Below, in pieces: positions 1 to 12,716 of a stretch of DNA of 64,000 nt; position 1 is the stretch's first letter; the number at the start of each line of letters is the position of its first letter. The stretch covers positions 1,819,739 through 1,883,738 of the forward strand of contig VJWN01000010.1 of NCBI GenBank assembly GCA_007644065.1, read 5' to 3'. The translations under genes were made by a program, and so were the position numbers. The stretch is from Margaritispora aquatica. Taxonomy: Eukaryota > Ascomycota > Leotiomycetes > Helotiales > Discinellaceae. The notes beneath the pieces are model-generated. The model saw nothing but the letters and a program-made list of their open reading frames with translations, was not told where the DNA came from and did not search any database.

Positions 1-270
1 TATGAAGAATGGCCGTTTGGGACTCTTGGACGCCACGCGATTTGTTTCAATATTGGGCTGATCATAGCTGAAGCTTTATTGGAGAAACTTGGACAGGTCG
101 TGCGTTTGGAGTTTTGGTACGGAAGATGTATCACTAGCGAGATATGTTACAAAGCCAACTCGATTGCTACTTTGAGATGGAACGTGGAAGGCGAGCATTT
201 CCAAGAGAGTCTGATGTATGTAGCGCCGGCAGCTACAAGCTTATTTTCATGTGTCAATTGTCAGTTCTGA
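1..270 (+). CDS. Possible 3' end of a gene cut by the window edge
   Basis: One frame is open from the first base to a TGA at 268-270 and would give about 89 residues with no start inside the window needed. The sequence has a hydrophobic stretch (ICFNIGLIIAEALLEKLG) and no motif I recognise. The open frame could be the last exon of a gene lying to the left or a chance opening. Sequence to the left of the window, or transcripts, would settle it. I do not assign a function. Confidence 0.3.
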   Translation, partial: YEEWPFGTLGRHAICFNIGLIIAEALLEKLGQVVRLEFWYGRCITSEICYKANSIATLRWNVEGEHFQESLMYVAPAATSLFSCVNCQF

Positions 271-1279
271 CTTTCTCCGGACTTGGGTATCTCTTGGATA
301 ACTCTTGGATACCGGAGGGGTGAAAATGTTCGAGGTCTTAGAGGTCTTGACATCTCCAAGTGTTTCTCTTGTTTATGGGGAAATCGGGGGGAAAGGGCTA
401 GATTCGAATAGATTGTGAATGTGGGTGTGGATGTGGATATCGATATCGATATTGATACTGGATAAAGATAAGCGCCTTTATTTCGATTGATCGAATGGGA
501 ATGAGGGGTTATCTTGTCCCACCGATTGTACCTGTCCCCTAGGAAATTACCACAATAATTGCACAATCATTTCCATTACCTCCGTCGTGCTCGCCTGTTC
601 CTACCCCCCCCCCCCCCCCCCCTCGAAGACTCAAAAGTATGGAAATTACGGTTAAATTGATCAAGTAATCTCCTAAGCGACAACGATGTTTCCTAATAAG
701 GTTTAAAGACATCTCAATTTACGCCTTCCTGCCGAAGCTTCTTCGATTCGTGCCACAAAGTCTGGTTCTAGTGTCACGAAGTGCCGAGTATCCAACCAAT
801 TGTCTGCCAGTAAGGTCGTGGAGCCGAGGGACCTGCATCAAGAACATGAGAACTGACTAGGATCCTCCCTGTTGATATTGATTTTCGTCCGTCTGGATAT
901 GCGTAATTTGATTGGGTCAGATCAATACCAGGACAACCTCACCAGTGAAAAGGGATCCCGTTTCAAGATGAATGGTTTTTTGCTCTTTCCTCCCCTGACA
1001 GACGCGACGGAGCCATAGCTGATTCAAGCAGTGTCAAAGTGCGTCGTCCCCCCCAGATTATGCGACACCACACAACCAACAGGGCTTGGGCTTGAGCCTT
1101 TTCACCTGGGTTGTTCTTACTGGGTTGGGTGGCTTTGATACTCCCGTAATTGCATAATATCAACGGCTGCAGTCGTTCTCTGTGACTTCCAACTCGCAAC
1201 TTCCCTTCAAAGCAGTCGATCCATCCACTTTTCCTCCTTCTTCTTTTCGTCCATTTTCATTTCCATCTCCATTTTCCCA

Positions 1280-1320
<41 letters not shown>

Positions 1321-1532
1321 ACTCGATCTCCATCGACCAAGTCTCCTACAGGACCAAACAAACTTACAATTCACCACACTCATTCCAAGCGCGCACAAGC
1401 TGCAGCCGCTCAACAACTTCAAGCAATTCCAACTACAAGGAACTATTTAACGTCTCCTTTATCGTTATCGTCAATTCAGCAAAACAGATACCCGATATTA
1501 CAATTATCAACAACATAACAACAATAAACAAA
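271..1532. other. Intergenic region and 5' leader of the MARVEL-like gene
   Basis: I see no convincing gene here. The region holds a run of 19 C at 604-622 and a 17-unit CA repeat at 1281-1314. The last 300 bases are rich in C, T and A with few G, as is typical of a fungal promoter and 5' leader, and lead into the ATG at 1533. Confidence 0.6.
1281..1314. repeat. CA microsatellite (17 units)
   Basis: An uninterrupted CA dinucleotide run lies about 220 bases upstream of the start codon at 1533, probably within the promoter or the transcribed leader of that gene. Its length is likely to vary between isolates. Confidence 0.9.
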
Positions 1533-2200
1533 ATGGCATTTGGACTTCTCCTCCCATTGCGCATCGCTCAATTCGTCTTCTCGGTCGTGATCATCGGTCT
1601 ATCAGGCTATGGTAAGTTCTTATCGTGATTTTATACGATGCGATGCGATGCGATGGATTGTGGAGGAGAGACATTGCACAATGGAGGTGGACCCTTGAAC
1701 GGAGAATTAATGCTGATCATCAATCCACAACAGTATCTCACTGGTATAACAACGACACCTTGACAGCATCACCTTCGCAAGTCAACTTCCTTATCTTCGT
1801 CCCAATCTTCACATGGATTTCGATCGCCTACCTCGAACTCGCTCCTCGCTTCATGGCTAAGGGTATGTCGCACTCTCCAAGAATACCCCTCCTATATAAC
1901 TAACAAATAACAGCATCCCACCCATACATCCACCTCGGTCTCGAACTCACAAACGTCCTCTTCTACTTCGCCGGCTTCATCGCCATGTCCGTTTTCCTCG
2001 GCAAGCTCCTCTTCTGTCGTGGATCTGTTTGTGCCGCTGCCCGTGCCGATGCTGTCTTCGCATCATTCAACTGGCTCCTGTGGACTGGTAGCAGTGTATT
2101 GGTTGCCATCAACATGTTCCGTGGTGGTCTACAAGGAATGAAGACCGATCGTGATGCCAAGGAAGCCATGAAGGAGCAGCCAGCCGGCATTGGAGCGTGA
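1533..2200 (+). CDS. MARVEL-type four-span membrane protein
   Basis: Three exons (1533-1611, 1734-1862, 1914-2200) give 164 residues. Both introns have GT...AG ends and keep the frame. The protein shows four hydrophobic spans: near residues 5-25, 40-60, 72-95 and 108-128. It ends in a short charged cytoplasmic tail. The layout, with a small aromatic-rich loop after span 1 (WYNNDT) and two cysteines (CRGSVC) between spans 3 and 4, matches fungal membrane-associating MARVEL proteins. Some of these (the Nce102 type) sit in plasma-membrane eisosome domains. That particular role is inference; only the topology and general family are supported. The ATG was chosen because it follows an A-rich leader (ACAAA) and begins the first hydrophobic span. 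Confidence 0.8.
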
Positions 2201-5200
2201 ATCCGTATTAGGCGAGAAAGGGAGGTACGAGGAGGGGTGTATGGAGGTAGTGAAAAGGCTGGTGGTGTTGAGTGGCCTGGGAAGAGAGATGGAGTGGAAG
2301 AGGAGTATGAGGAGTTTGTTTAGGAGTCTAGATGGCTCAAGGATGGGATTTGATGGTTCTGTGGATCATACAATTTGCCTCTAAGGTGGTTTGGTTTTGG
2401 GGTTGGCTACTGATGCGGGAATTATGAGGAGGAATGGTAGGATGGGTTGGGTGGGATTCTTGCTGCCATGAATGACATGGGCAGACGAAACAGACAGCAG
2501 GCTTGGGTAGGAAGGATTCGGGACTGCTGGCTGGTTCTATATTTTGCGGGACAATATTGGACAATAGTAGCTAATGAATTGATGTATTTGGATGTGGTTC
2601 TTGGCTTTTGTTTTATTATTTCGTATGCTCGGGACTTCTGACCTGATGCTGTTTCTTTCTCACACTTTCCACGCCAAAAACAAGTATCTCTTGTACATGG
2701 ACTTGGCTTTCGGCTGTGCTTGTAATTTTTCACATGTTTTATTTGTGGACGTTCTACTTTGTTTCAAGAATGAAAGACTAACAGTAAAGGTTGCCGTTTT
2801 GCCGTTTGCATTTGATGTGGCTGCCCAACACATATAAAAACAAGCATGGAGACAGCATGCCATTTCAAAGGCAAACAAGCTCGAATCAAATCAAATCAAA
2901 CTTCAGGCTCGCAATATGCATGCATGCGTGTTCTTCGTTTCTGTTTTCGAGAGGGGGGTTTGCTTTTCGTTGCTTGTTGCTGATGTGTTTCTTTTGCCAC
3001 TCGCTACCTGGGATGAGGGCATGAGGGAGGGCATAAGGCCGGGATGGCTGGGACTGGAAATGTTTCGCTTGGCACGAGGAAGTGATTGAGATCAAAGCAG
3101 ATCAAAGCAGTAGTAGTAGTGGTGGGTCAATGCATATTCAAGCATGTTCCAAGTGCGCCAGTCTGTGGGTGCGTTGCTGTGCCTAGATATGTCGAAGTGC
3201 TTGATATTTTGATGGGTGCTTAGTTTGTGTCTAAGCAGAGGTGAGGGTAGGGTGAGGGTGAGAGTGGAGGTGAAGTCTGAACGCTAGGGTGGGCAGATTG
3301 GAGATGAGAGAGAGGGTAAGGGTGCACATGAGGGTATCATGATGTTTCGTTTTCTCTTCAGTTAGTAGCGGAGAGGAGAAGAGATAGGGAGAGAGAGTCT
3401 GGTCCCAATCGGTTGCGAACTGTGGTGGTGGTAGAACGATGGTGAAGAGCGGCGATAGAATTTACGTCGTTGGCTAGTTGGTTGTAGCCGGAAAGAGGGG
3501 AGAGAGATTGAGGTAGGTATTATAAATGAAGGGAGAAAGCGCGAAGCGGAGGAGGCAGCGCGTGGCAGTGACCGGTGATTTCAGGTAGGTTAGGCAGGCA
3601 AGTCGGGCGGGCGAGTGTGTGAGTGTGTGAGTGTGTGAGTGTGTGAGTGTGTGAGAGCGCTTACAACGGGTGTGGACTGCAATGTGCCGTGTCGAGCACA
3701 GAGGGAGGAACACTGGGTGTTAGAACTTGACATGAGTTGAACGCAAAGGAGAAACAGGAAAAGGGCTTTTAACATAAGGTGTTGAGTATAGAAACCGGAT
3801 TCGAATCATGAAATAGGTATTAAGCTAAGTTGAGCTACAAGTACGAACTTCATCGTATTGTGTTTTCTGATTGGAGGTAAGGTAAGGTAAAGTGAGGTGA
3901 TGTGATGTGGGGGTAATGGGAAAATCAGTAGACTACTAGACCTTCACTGTTTGATAGTAGGTGGAATTGAATTGAGATATATTGATCATACAATGGGTTT
4001 CTGGTGAGACTAGTATTCGTTTACAAATAATAATATAAAAAAATGCGAACAACTTTGTATTTGTCATTCGTATCCAAAAATTTTATCTAAGGTACTTCTG
4101 CCGCACTCACTTCTGGCTGACTTATATGTTGTGGGAGAAATGCATTGAGTTCAGTTTTTAATCATTATAGGAGATTGCGACTGAGTCTTGAGAATTCCGG
4201 CCACTGCTTGAGTAGTCGCCAATCGGAAGATATCAATCACAAATATCGAGCCTAGATTTCAAGTATCCTCAGAATCCCGAAAAGCGCGAGTTTTACCTTG
4301 GGGGATGGCAGTGTTTGTAGCTATGTGTTTTATTTCTTTGGGCTAGTACTGATTAATGCTTAGTTTGTGTAATATCGTTCTTTGTTGCTGTATTGTATGG
4401 CTTGAGTGTTTTTGTAGCAACGATATGTTTCGTCTTTCGAGGTTGCGTGTTGTTATGACAGTGGTAGATTTGGTCTTGACAGTCGTGAGTTGGGAGTTGA
4501 CAGCATTACTACTTATCGTGGCTCTATTGGGTGTGTTGGTTTTTGTTAATTTTTGCCGTTGTTGAATATCTGATATAAATCTCACGTTTTGCTCTGATAG
4601 GACGAGGTGGAGTGGAAGTAGTGCTGCAGTTATAACAATGAATAGCGTAGACTTAAATGGCTCTGGATTAAATGAACTATAATGTCTAGATATTGATGCA
4701 TTCGGTGATTGTGCAGGGAAGGAGGTTTCAATGTGTTACAATACACGATATTTAGAACTCTTCAATAAAAACAAGGGTAGTGTGGGTATACATTCATGGA
4801 GTTAACGAGACAGGACTTGATATTATATTCAATGTCTAGTTCCCTAGGATCTACTACGGTGAATAACTCTCTAAATACCCAAACTCAAATCATTGGTGTC
4901 GATTTTTCTTTTTATATTACAATCTTTGTTTATTAATTTTTAACCTTTTTCGCTTTAGATTTCAAACTATCGATTCGATAATCACTTGAGTTTGGATTAT
5001 AAGAGTGTACCCTAAGAAAAAGAGGTATTTCCATAGTTGTATCATAATCTCCCCTTCAAGGGAACAGTTTTCAATCGTATACATCAATCAAGTCTCCAGG
5101 TTCTTAACATCATGGAATTTCATTAGAATCCCGCCCCACCACTAAGCGAGCTACCCCGCAATGGCACCTTTGTCCCCCCGGATGCATCTCCGATCCGCCT

Positions 5201-5446
5201 TTCCGGTATCGTTCCCTTAGACATGCAGAAATAATCTGCGACATTGGCCAATTGTGCGACTTATTCATGATAAGTTTGCATACATGGCTCGTGTCACCGT
5301 TTCTGACATCATTTGCTGCACTATGCTTATCCATAAGCTTGTGTTTTGCTGGACTTCAACGGAATCCATACTTTTCCTACATTCAGCAACATCTTTACAA
5401 AATATATTCTACATTTATCGAATTGAGCAAGCTTTAATTCTTCGAC
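2201..5446. other. Long intergenic region
   Basis: No gene is supported in these 3.2 kb. Short frames exist on both strands but have no family resemblance, and none joins to another through a plausible intron. The + strand is G-rich and purine-rich from 2200 to 3700, then becomes AT-rich to 5100. A GAGTGTGT tandem repeat lies at 3613-3652. The last 300 bases serve as the promoter of the oxidoreductase gene. Confidence 0.6.
3613..3652. repeat. 8-bp tandem repeat, five copies of GAGTGTGT
   Basis: Five perfect head-to-tail copies of an 8-base unit sit in otherwise unique intergenic DNA. Confidence 0.9.
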
Positions 5447-6731
5447 ATGTCTACACGCTTTGCCATTGTACAGCGCAATCAAAAACTGGTCGCTGAAGAC
5501 CTTCCACTACCCGATCTCGAGAAAACTCAAGTCTTAGTGAAAATTGCCAATTCGTCTCTCAATCCAACCGATGGTGTGTTTTTTCATCTAGGAACCACCC
5601 CAATACTTATATAGGACTAGTACAATCACTTGATGGTGATGCATTCGGTGATGGTGCTGTCCTTGGATGTGATTTCGCTGGCGTGGTTGAAAAAGTTGGA
5701 TCTTCAGTCACCAAGTACAAGGTTGGAGACAGGATCGCCGCTCTGATTTGGGGAGGTAAGAGTAAATTTAAATCCAGTGTCAAGTCGCGTCTAACTCAGT
5801 CTAGGAGAGATTCCAGGACTTGGTGCATATTCGTAATTAGACGCTATCTTGGTCTGCAAATATTAGACTTACTTGAGACAGATCTTATTGCGTTGCCGAG
5901 GATGACATCTCCTTCAAAATACCAACTGAGCTTGACTTCGCTTCGGCTTCCACTGTCCCCCTGGCCGCAAACACAGCTTGGCTGGCATTGTTTTCGAAAG
6001 ATTCTTTGAACATGCCTCGCCAAGGTTCAACAGGCACTTCTTTGCTAGTGTGGGGTGGTGGCTGTAAGTAAGTTTTGACGACTATTGGCAATACTGATAT
6101 AGAATAGCAACTGTAGGAGCCTATACAATCCAAATTGCTAGGATGCATGGCTTCAACATCGTGACCACCTGCAGCCCACGTAATTTTGAAGTGGCGAAGG
6201 AACTAGGAGCAAAGCACGTTTTCGATTACAACGATCCACAGGTTGTTGAGAAGATTGCCATGGCTGTGCCTGACCTGGCATACGCTTTCGATTGTATCGG
6301 CAACTCCACATCATCAGTCAAATCGGCACAAGCAATGGGCGACAAGCAAGGCGGTGCAGTCTGCACAGTTCGTCCTGGCAAGGCGTTCACAGAGAAAGTC
6401 CCGTCCAATGTCAAGGTAGAAGACGTCCTCGTCTTCACGGCATTCTTGAAGCCTCACGTTTACAAGAAAGATTATCATTGGCCTGTAAGTAACGATGTCT
6501 CTAGATTCTTTTGATGTTGACTCACTTTCAAAGACAAGCCCAGAAGATCATGCTTTGTCAGCCGAGATGTACTCGAAAATTGGAAATTGGATCACGGAAG
6601 GAACATTCGTCCCTCAGACTCCACGAGTTTTGGGTGAGTTGAATGTCAAGACTGTTGAAGAAGCAATGGAATTGAACAGGAAAGGCAAGGTGTCCAACGA
6701 AAAGCTCTGCTTCCACGTTGAGAAGATGTAA
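5447..6731 (+). CDS. Zinc-less MDR oxidoreductase (enoyl reductase-like)
   Basis: Six exons (5447-5573, 5621-5755, 5805-5832, 5882-6063, 6108-6484, 6534-6731) join in frame to 348 residues; the introns are 44-50 bp. The N-terminal GroES-like fold carries the family signatures SSLNPTD and LGCDFAGVVEKVGS with KVGDRI. The Rossmann part has LVWGGGSTVGAYTIQIAR for NAD(P)H. Catalytic zinc cysteines are absent, as in quinone reductase and trans-enoyl reductase (LovC/ToxD-type) members. These proteins reduce enoyl or quinone substrates with NADPH. The best-known fungal relatives partner polyketide synthases, but no synthase is present here, so the substrate is unknown. The gene is convergent with the RTA1-like gene, with only 94 bases between stops. 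The 28-base third exon is unusually short but needed to keep the GEIPGLGAYS stretch. Confidence 0.88.
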
Positions 6732-6825
6732 ATGATCTATTCCAGTCCTTGCTTATTAATTACACAAGAAGATTCTATTCATGCGCCTCTCCATAGTCAC
6801 TGAGATCTATTACATCCGACCAGTA

Positions 6826-7807
6826 TCAAAACTTATGCTGAACAGGTTGCTCCACCAAATGAATATCATGTTGAGATCCTCCTGGATTCAGTCCCTGCTC
6901 CATGGAAAGCACTCTCTCGTGATTCGAACTCCCAGGAACAAGACCTGGGATCTTCATCGGGTGATAGAAGAAGAAGATAACCAAAACTCCAAACATGAGC
7001 ACTGTGTCGAAAATATACAATGGCCACTCATGCGTCATCAAATATCCGTTGGCACCAGCAGCAAACTCCACAACTCTGAAAATGCTTCGTATCATAATGA
7101 GACCGCTGACTCCATACAGCATATTCATCATCTGCTTCCACTCTCCCCATCCCGACACCGAAGCTTTAGAAGCGAGGCTCCTCTCGTATCGCTTTTGGAA
7201 ATTAATGGCAGTAACGCAAAAGAAGCCAAAGATAATGATCTGGCATGCAAGACCACCAATGATAACCCATTGGCCTATCAGAGCAAGATTGATCTTCGAC
7301 GTGGTAGATCTGGCACCTACTGCTGTCAATCCACCTCCCCCGCCCTGAATATAGAATGCAACGATATCGCCCGCAACGAATGTTTTGGTGAGGCGCGATG
7401 GTCGGATGATACTCAAGTCATCAGCATGAAGGGCTCGAATGATTCTTCCGAGAACCATGTAAATTGAGGCTGCAAATAGGACTGGCGGGAGGAGGATGAA
7501 CATCTGCTGGATGATGAATGTCATGAGCTTGCTGGTATCGTTGTGGCATGCAATGCGTGCGGCATATCCAATCATTTCCACTGTAGAAGAACGTTAGTTT
7601 ATGTTGTAAGAATGAAGTGTCGACGGGCTTACTGAAGCCACCAATTACGATTGGAGTACAGAACCACAGCCGTGTCTTGTACATTCGCCACGAATGAGCT
7701 GCTGTTACCGCGAAGAACAGTATTGTAAATATGAGAGCTCCTGCAAGCGAGGGCAAGTATTTCCAAATATAGTATCCGCTCTTGGCGAGAGGTTTGAGGA
7801 CTGCCAT
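6826..7807 (-). CDS. RTA1-like seven-span membrane protein
   Basis: Two exons on the minus strand (7633-7807, then 6826-7580) with a 52 bp intron give 309 residues. Seven hydrophobic segments follow the fungal RTA1 layout. Recognisable family stretches are the IGGFMEMIGYAARI region after span 2, the QQMFILLPPVLFAASIYMVLGRI span, and the hydrophobic segment followed by an FQKRYERSL loop. RTA1/RSB1 proteins are fungal-specific membrane proteins tied to resistance to 7-aminocholesterol or to export of sphingoid bases; whether this one transports lipid is inference. The tail after the last span is polar, as usual. It is convergent with the MDR gene upstream. Confidence 0.88.
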
Positions 7808-9516
7808 CGTGGTGAGATGACAAATTGAGACGTCAATTGGAAGGTGAAAAAGGACGCGAGTTGCTAAAGGCTTGCTAAATTCAATGAAGAATCTAGTGTA
7901 ATGAAGAGAATGAATGATTAAATCAGAAGAGACGACATTCTCCTCTTATATCTGAGAGATGCATGAAATGGGTATTATGGTGGAGTTCAGGAGAGACAAA
8001 CGAATACGTAAGAGTAAGCGAACGAATACGTCGATACGGTGATACGGTGATACGGCAATATGCATGACATTGGTTATACGATATAAACCAAGCCACCACC
8101 GTTTAGATATGTGGAGTATCAGTCGCTTTTGATGAGATTAGGTTGGAGTGGTAACCTATATCTGCATTTATTTTATTAATAGTACGTGCTGCCTGTGGTT
8201 GAAATGGTTCATCTAATGATGAGGACTTCTGAAGCATGTGAGACCATCACGTGCGCTAACTTAAATATATCAAATCGTAAGTGCTCACGAACTAAATTTA
8301 ATAAAGAAGTTGAAGCTAGTTATAAAAAAAGAGTTAAAAATATATGTCTTGGATGAGTAGAGAATCTCTCCCTCAGGGGCAAACGATGGGTCTATACAAT
8401 CGCTTCAAATCACATGATCGAGAATGGATGAAGCTTCAGTGCACCTTAACTCGTAAACACTCAACTTCACATTTAGATTCAGTAAACGATCGTTTACAGA
8501 CCAATATCTCCACGAGTTTATTTTGCCAAAATCATTAAGCTTGTTGATGACAAGAGGGAGCTTCACTCGCATGCATCTGCCCTTTTGGACTCCATGATAT
8601 AACAGTATCTGTTCTCGACGATTTCATCAGGTTTCAGTTTTACTCATGTAAAGATAAGTCTTCCGAACACTAGCTGCAGTACGATAGATTGACTATTACT
8701 TGACTTCATCAAGGGCAATACTCGATCTTTACCCCTCGAAAAATGCGATGAACCAGGTGATTTGCAATCGGTGCAAGCATCTACTTTATTGAGAATCAAA
8801 AGCAAAAATGGACGCCCGCCACAGCAGCACACTTCAGCACCGAGTCTCAAATCCTAGCAATGTATAAACTCCACAAGCACTGTCCTTGGTTGCCTACGAT
8901 GAACGAACCAGCCATGTAGTCTCAATGTCAAAGGGTCTGCAGTTGGCTGTCCGTGGACGAAGATCTGGATACTTTGGCGTCATACAGGCGCATTCACTTT
9001 GGAAGTGGAACAATGGGGCAATTTTCTCCAGCCTTATGACCCAAGAAGCATTTGGTCGAAGCAGCAGGACTCCTGAACCCAATTTCAACATACTCTAAGT
9101 GTAATATGGTATCAAGAGCCATAGCCCTACACTTGGATTGCGCGGAGTGCCCAAAATCAATCGTCATCGTTTCATAGTCCTCAGACGCTGATCGAGATAT
9201 ACTGACAGGATTCGTTTCCTGTAATAAAGCATATATGCCACCACGTAGCCTCACCCTCAAAATCACTAGGTCATCTTATGATAAGGCTATCACTTGGCTA
9301 TCTTCACAATATGAGACTGCCGTCAGGCTTTCATGATGCTAGAATCTACGGCCGATTGGTTAAACATTCTTCCCGCAGGTACTGCCTCTTCTTGAGCTGT
9401 GTGTAGTGTCTAAGGCTGAATTATCGAAACCGAGTTTGAAATACTTACGTTTTTCTCTGTTTCAATATAAAAACCTGAAAAGCAGCTCCTCGAAATTCTC
9501 CTAGCATCTTCTCAAC
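7808..9516. other. Intergenic region
   Basis: I find no supportable gene. The first few hundred bases are the promoter of the RTA1-like gene (minus strand) and the last 100 are upstream of the ankyrin pseudogene. A minus-strand frame at 8994-9266 has protein-like composition but no partner exon and no recognisable motif, so it is not called. A short direct repeat of CGATACGGTGAT lies near 8033-8055. Confidence 0.5.
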
Positions 9517-12500
9517 ATGTCATTTGGGATATCTATCGGAGACGCTATTGTCGTCCTCAAATTAATCAATTAGACATGGAAGGACTGTAAATCTGCTCCA
9601 ACTGATCTCGCACAAGTATGGTGTGAAGTCGAGAATCTCGAGCTTGTTCTCAAAGCACCCTCGCAGGATTTTGATGACCCAGACTCAACACTGCGACACA
9701 ATGAGGGTCTCCAACAAAGCCTCGAGGCAATCATGGCCAACTGTAACATCGTGCTTTCCCAGCTCCAAAATATTTTTATCAAATTTAAAGGAGGACCTGA
9801 TTCTAACGTGCGGACAAAAGACAGATTCCGGGTACCGAAGCAGGAGCTGTTGGAAATCAGAAGCCAGTTGTCCAGTCATAAAACCGCATTGCCAGCAGCT
9901 TTGAGTGTGGCAGGACTCGGTGTTCTTAGAAAGTTTGCTGGAAATGTGCATACAAAACTAGGAGAATTGATCTCAATCCTAACCAAGTTTGAGCAGAAAC
10001 ACGGAGCCGACCAGCCCAAATCCGAATCAGTCCACTCGGAATACAGCCAAGATACAAGATCCATTTGGAAGGCGTTTCGAAAGGAACTTTTAGAAGATGG
10101 CATCAGTACCTCTGATATCACGAAATACAAGTCGGAGCTCAGAACCCACTTGAAGATGTTGACGGATCGAAGCCTTGTTGAGGTTGAAGTTCCTATTCTC
10201 AGTAAGGATCAGGCCAATATAATCCCAGACGAAAGCTCGACGGAGGAAGAAGATGATAACGATGAGTCTGGCGAAATCCAAGACAGTAAGAACAAAAAGC
10301 TAAAGGGTGATACATTGAGGGTTGAAAAAACGCGTGGTGGATTGTGGGAGATGTGTACAACCAATGGTGATTCCCCAAACCAAGACATCGCGACTCCGAT
10401 TATTTCGCCTGTAAAAGAAACGATGGCGAAACATTCCTCAGCATCGAACCTTCAGTCTTGGTCACCCTCGCATCATCGCCAGAAATCGGCTCCAATCACT
10501 CTTCCCAACTTGAGCCAAGCCTCTATGGTCTCTGAGACTCCCCAGTATCTTGCCGAATACATCGAGGAGGAAGGCAACAAAGTGACATCCACTAGCGAAG
10601 CTATCGCAAAGCCAGGAATATTTCGTGTCTGGATGGTGTATATTTCTATGGTTGTTATACAGTTATGGAAATGGCTGATACGAAAGACTTATCAGCCCGG
10701 AGATCCCGCAGCTGCAGCAAGAGTTGGAAAGAAGGCAGAAGTGATCCCACTACTAGCCCAAGGATGTCCAATAGATGCCAAAGAAACGAAATTTGCCCAA
10801 CATACAGCTCTGCATGCTTCTATCAGGGGCGGCCAACGTGCAATCGCAAGCTTTCTGTTGAGCCTAGGAGCTCGTACTGATATTTCAGATAGAAATGGAA
10901 ATTATGTTCTACACGTGGCAGTCATTGAAGGTCAAGATTGGGCCGTCAAGCTTCTATTAACAACCAAATTGATCTCAAAAGGTTGAAAGAAGCTAATCTT
11001 TTGGCGACCATGCAAGATTAACACCGAAATTTGAACAAGAGACGGGAAGACAGCTCTTATTTTGGTTGTTGAGAAGGATGATTATCGTGCGGTGGAACAT
11101 CTTTTGTCTACAGGTGTAGATATCGAAGCGTAGTCAGCCAGAGGAACGGCCCTCTGCATTGCTTTACAGGAGGATCAGTTAAGGATTTTACAGCTGCTTC
11201 TCAACAACAAAGCCGACATTGAAGTTCAATTCGAAAATAAGACTCCTCTCCTCCAGGCAATCATTCAAGGATATAGTGGCTTGCTCTCAATATTGCGAGA
11301 CCATGGAGCCAGTGTTGCTGCTCATTCGCAGGGCCAGACTGCGTTATTGCTCGCCGTGAAGAATGGACGCGTCGATGTTGTAACCATTGTCTTGGAGATG
11401 ATGGCCAGCCCCGATACTAGTGGCGACATCGATGCTAGATATGATGATAATACTGCTTTGATAGAAGCCATCGAACTATGCAATAAGAACATTGTTGCTT
11501 TATTGCTACAAGGTCGAGTCGATCTTGATCAACCGGCACGTGCTTCTGTGTCTTTAAACGCCCATCAGTCTTTGACGCCTCTACTCGTTGCTATTTCAAA
11601 AAGTCGGTCCGACTTAGTTTCTGCCTTGTTGAACTGGAAAGCAAATGTCAATTTTATCACAACAGTTTGTTGGACTGCATTAACCATGGCTACAATGAAA
11701 GGAAATACAGAGATAGTATCTCTGCTTTTAGAGCATGGTGCAGATATCAATGGCCCAGAGACAGATACGCAACATACTGCTTTGCACTTCGCTGCTCGCC
11801 TGAGTCATTTTCAAGTAGTTGAACTGCTAATAAATAAAGGTGCAAACATCGAAGCTGTGGGCTTCGTGGGCTAGACACTCTTGCTGTGTGCAGCCCAAGT
11901 CGGACAGTTTGCAGTTGCTGAATGCCTACTGAAACATAAGGCGAAACCAAACGTCAGATGAAAGTATGTTGACGTCTCTTCACCTCGCCATCCAGTCCGG
12001 CAGAGAAGAAGTTGTTGTTCTCCTCCTGGAAAATGATGCAGATATTCAAGTCAGAAGTAAGGATGGCAGAAGCCTTCTCCATGAGGCAGCTCAAGGGCAG
12101 AATCACAGGATCATCAAGCTCCTGATTGACAATGGAGTTGAAATTGACGCTCAAACAACCGGGGAAGGACGTACTGCTTTACACGAAGCTTGCTCAAGGG
12201 AATGCTGGAAATTGTCAAGTTGCTAATAGATAACAGGGCCAACGTTGAAGCTCATGTTGTCAATGACGAAGCTCGCGAGTACAAAGGACCAACACCTCTG
12301 TATCTATTCTTCGTTTACTTGCTTCGAAAGGGGATAATATTAACGCTAAAGCGTTTGGCGGGCACACTGCGTTGCACAATGCAGTCTATGGGAGGAGAAC
12401 AATAATGGTTACCACATTGATGGGGTTAGGGGCTAATATCGATATCCGACAGGATGGGGGTGCGACTCCGCTATACTCCGCCGTGACGGAAAAAATTCTC

Positions 12501-12716
12501 GATGCAGTTTCTATTTTACTACACAGGGGCGCACTTCCAAATTCTAGTACCAAGAACGGGAACACGCCAATATCAAGAGCCATCGAGGACAAGAGCCTCG
12601 CTATCATCAAGGAACTGCTCAAGTATGGAGCTTATATCACTGAGGAGCAAAAGGAAAAGCTTAAAAACCTCAAACTGGTGCCAAGAACGTATGCCATTTC
12701 TTTCTTGCCCTCTTGA
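9517..12716 (+). pseudogene. Broken ankyrin-repeat gene with fungal NLR-like N-terminus
   Basis: Starting at ATG 9517, one frame runs to 11874 with protein-like sequence across several internal stops: TAG 9571, TGA 10984, TGA 11032, TAG 11131 and TAG 11872. After about 11960 the repeats continue in a second frame, shift again near 12200 (one base appears lost after TGCTCAAGG) and once more between 12300 and 12370, ending at the TGA closing at 12716. The first 150 codons (opening MSFGISIGDAIVVLKLIN, then TWKDC) match the helical N-terminal domain common in fungal STAND/NLR and ankyrin proteins. A linker and a short hydrophobic segment near 10620-10680 follow, then at least a dozen ankyrin repeats (motifs such as TALHASIRGG, TPLYSAV, DINGPETD). 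No NACHT ATPase domain is seen. The breaks are multiple and independent, so this is a relic rather than a gene with missed introns. Confidence 0.85.

Noticed and set aside
5447..6731. Part of a polyketide gene cluster because of the enoyl reductase-like protein
   Set aside because: No synthase, transcription factor or tailoring set is present nearby; a lone MDR gene beside RTA1-like and permease genes is not a cluster.
8994..9266. Minus-strand 90-codon frame with protein-like wording
   Set aside because: Continuations on either side hit several stops with no splice sites that rescue a longer product.
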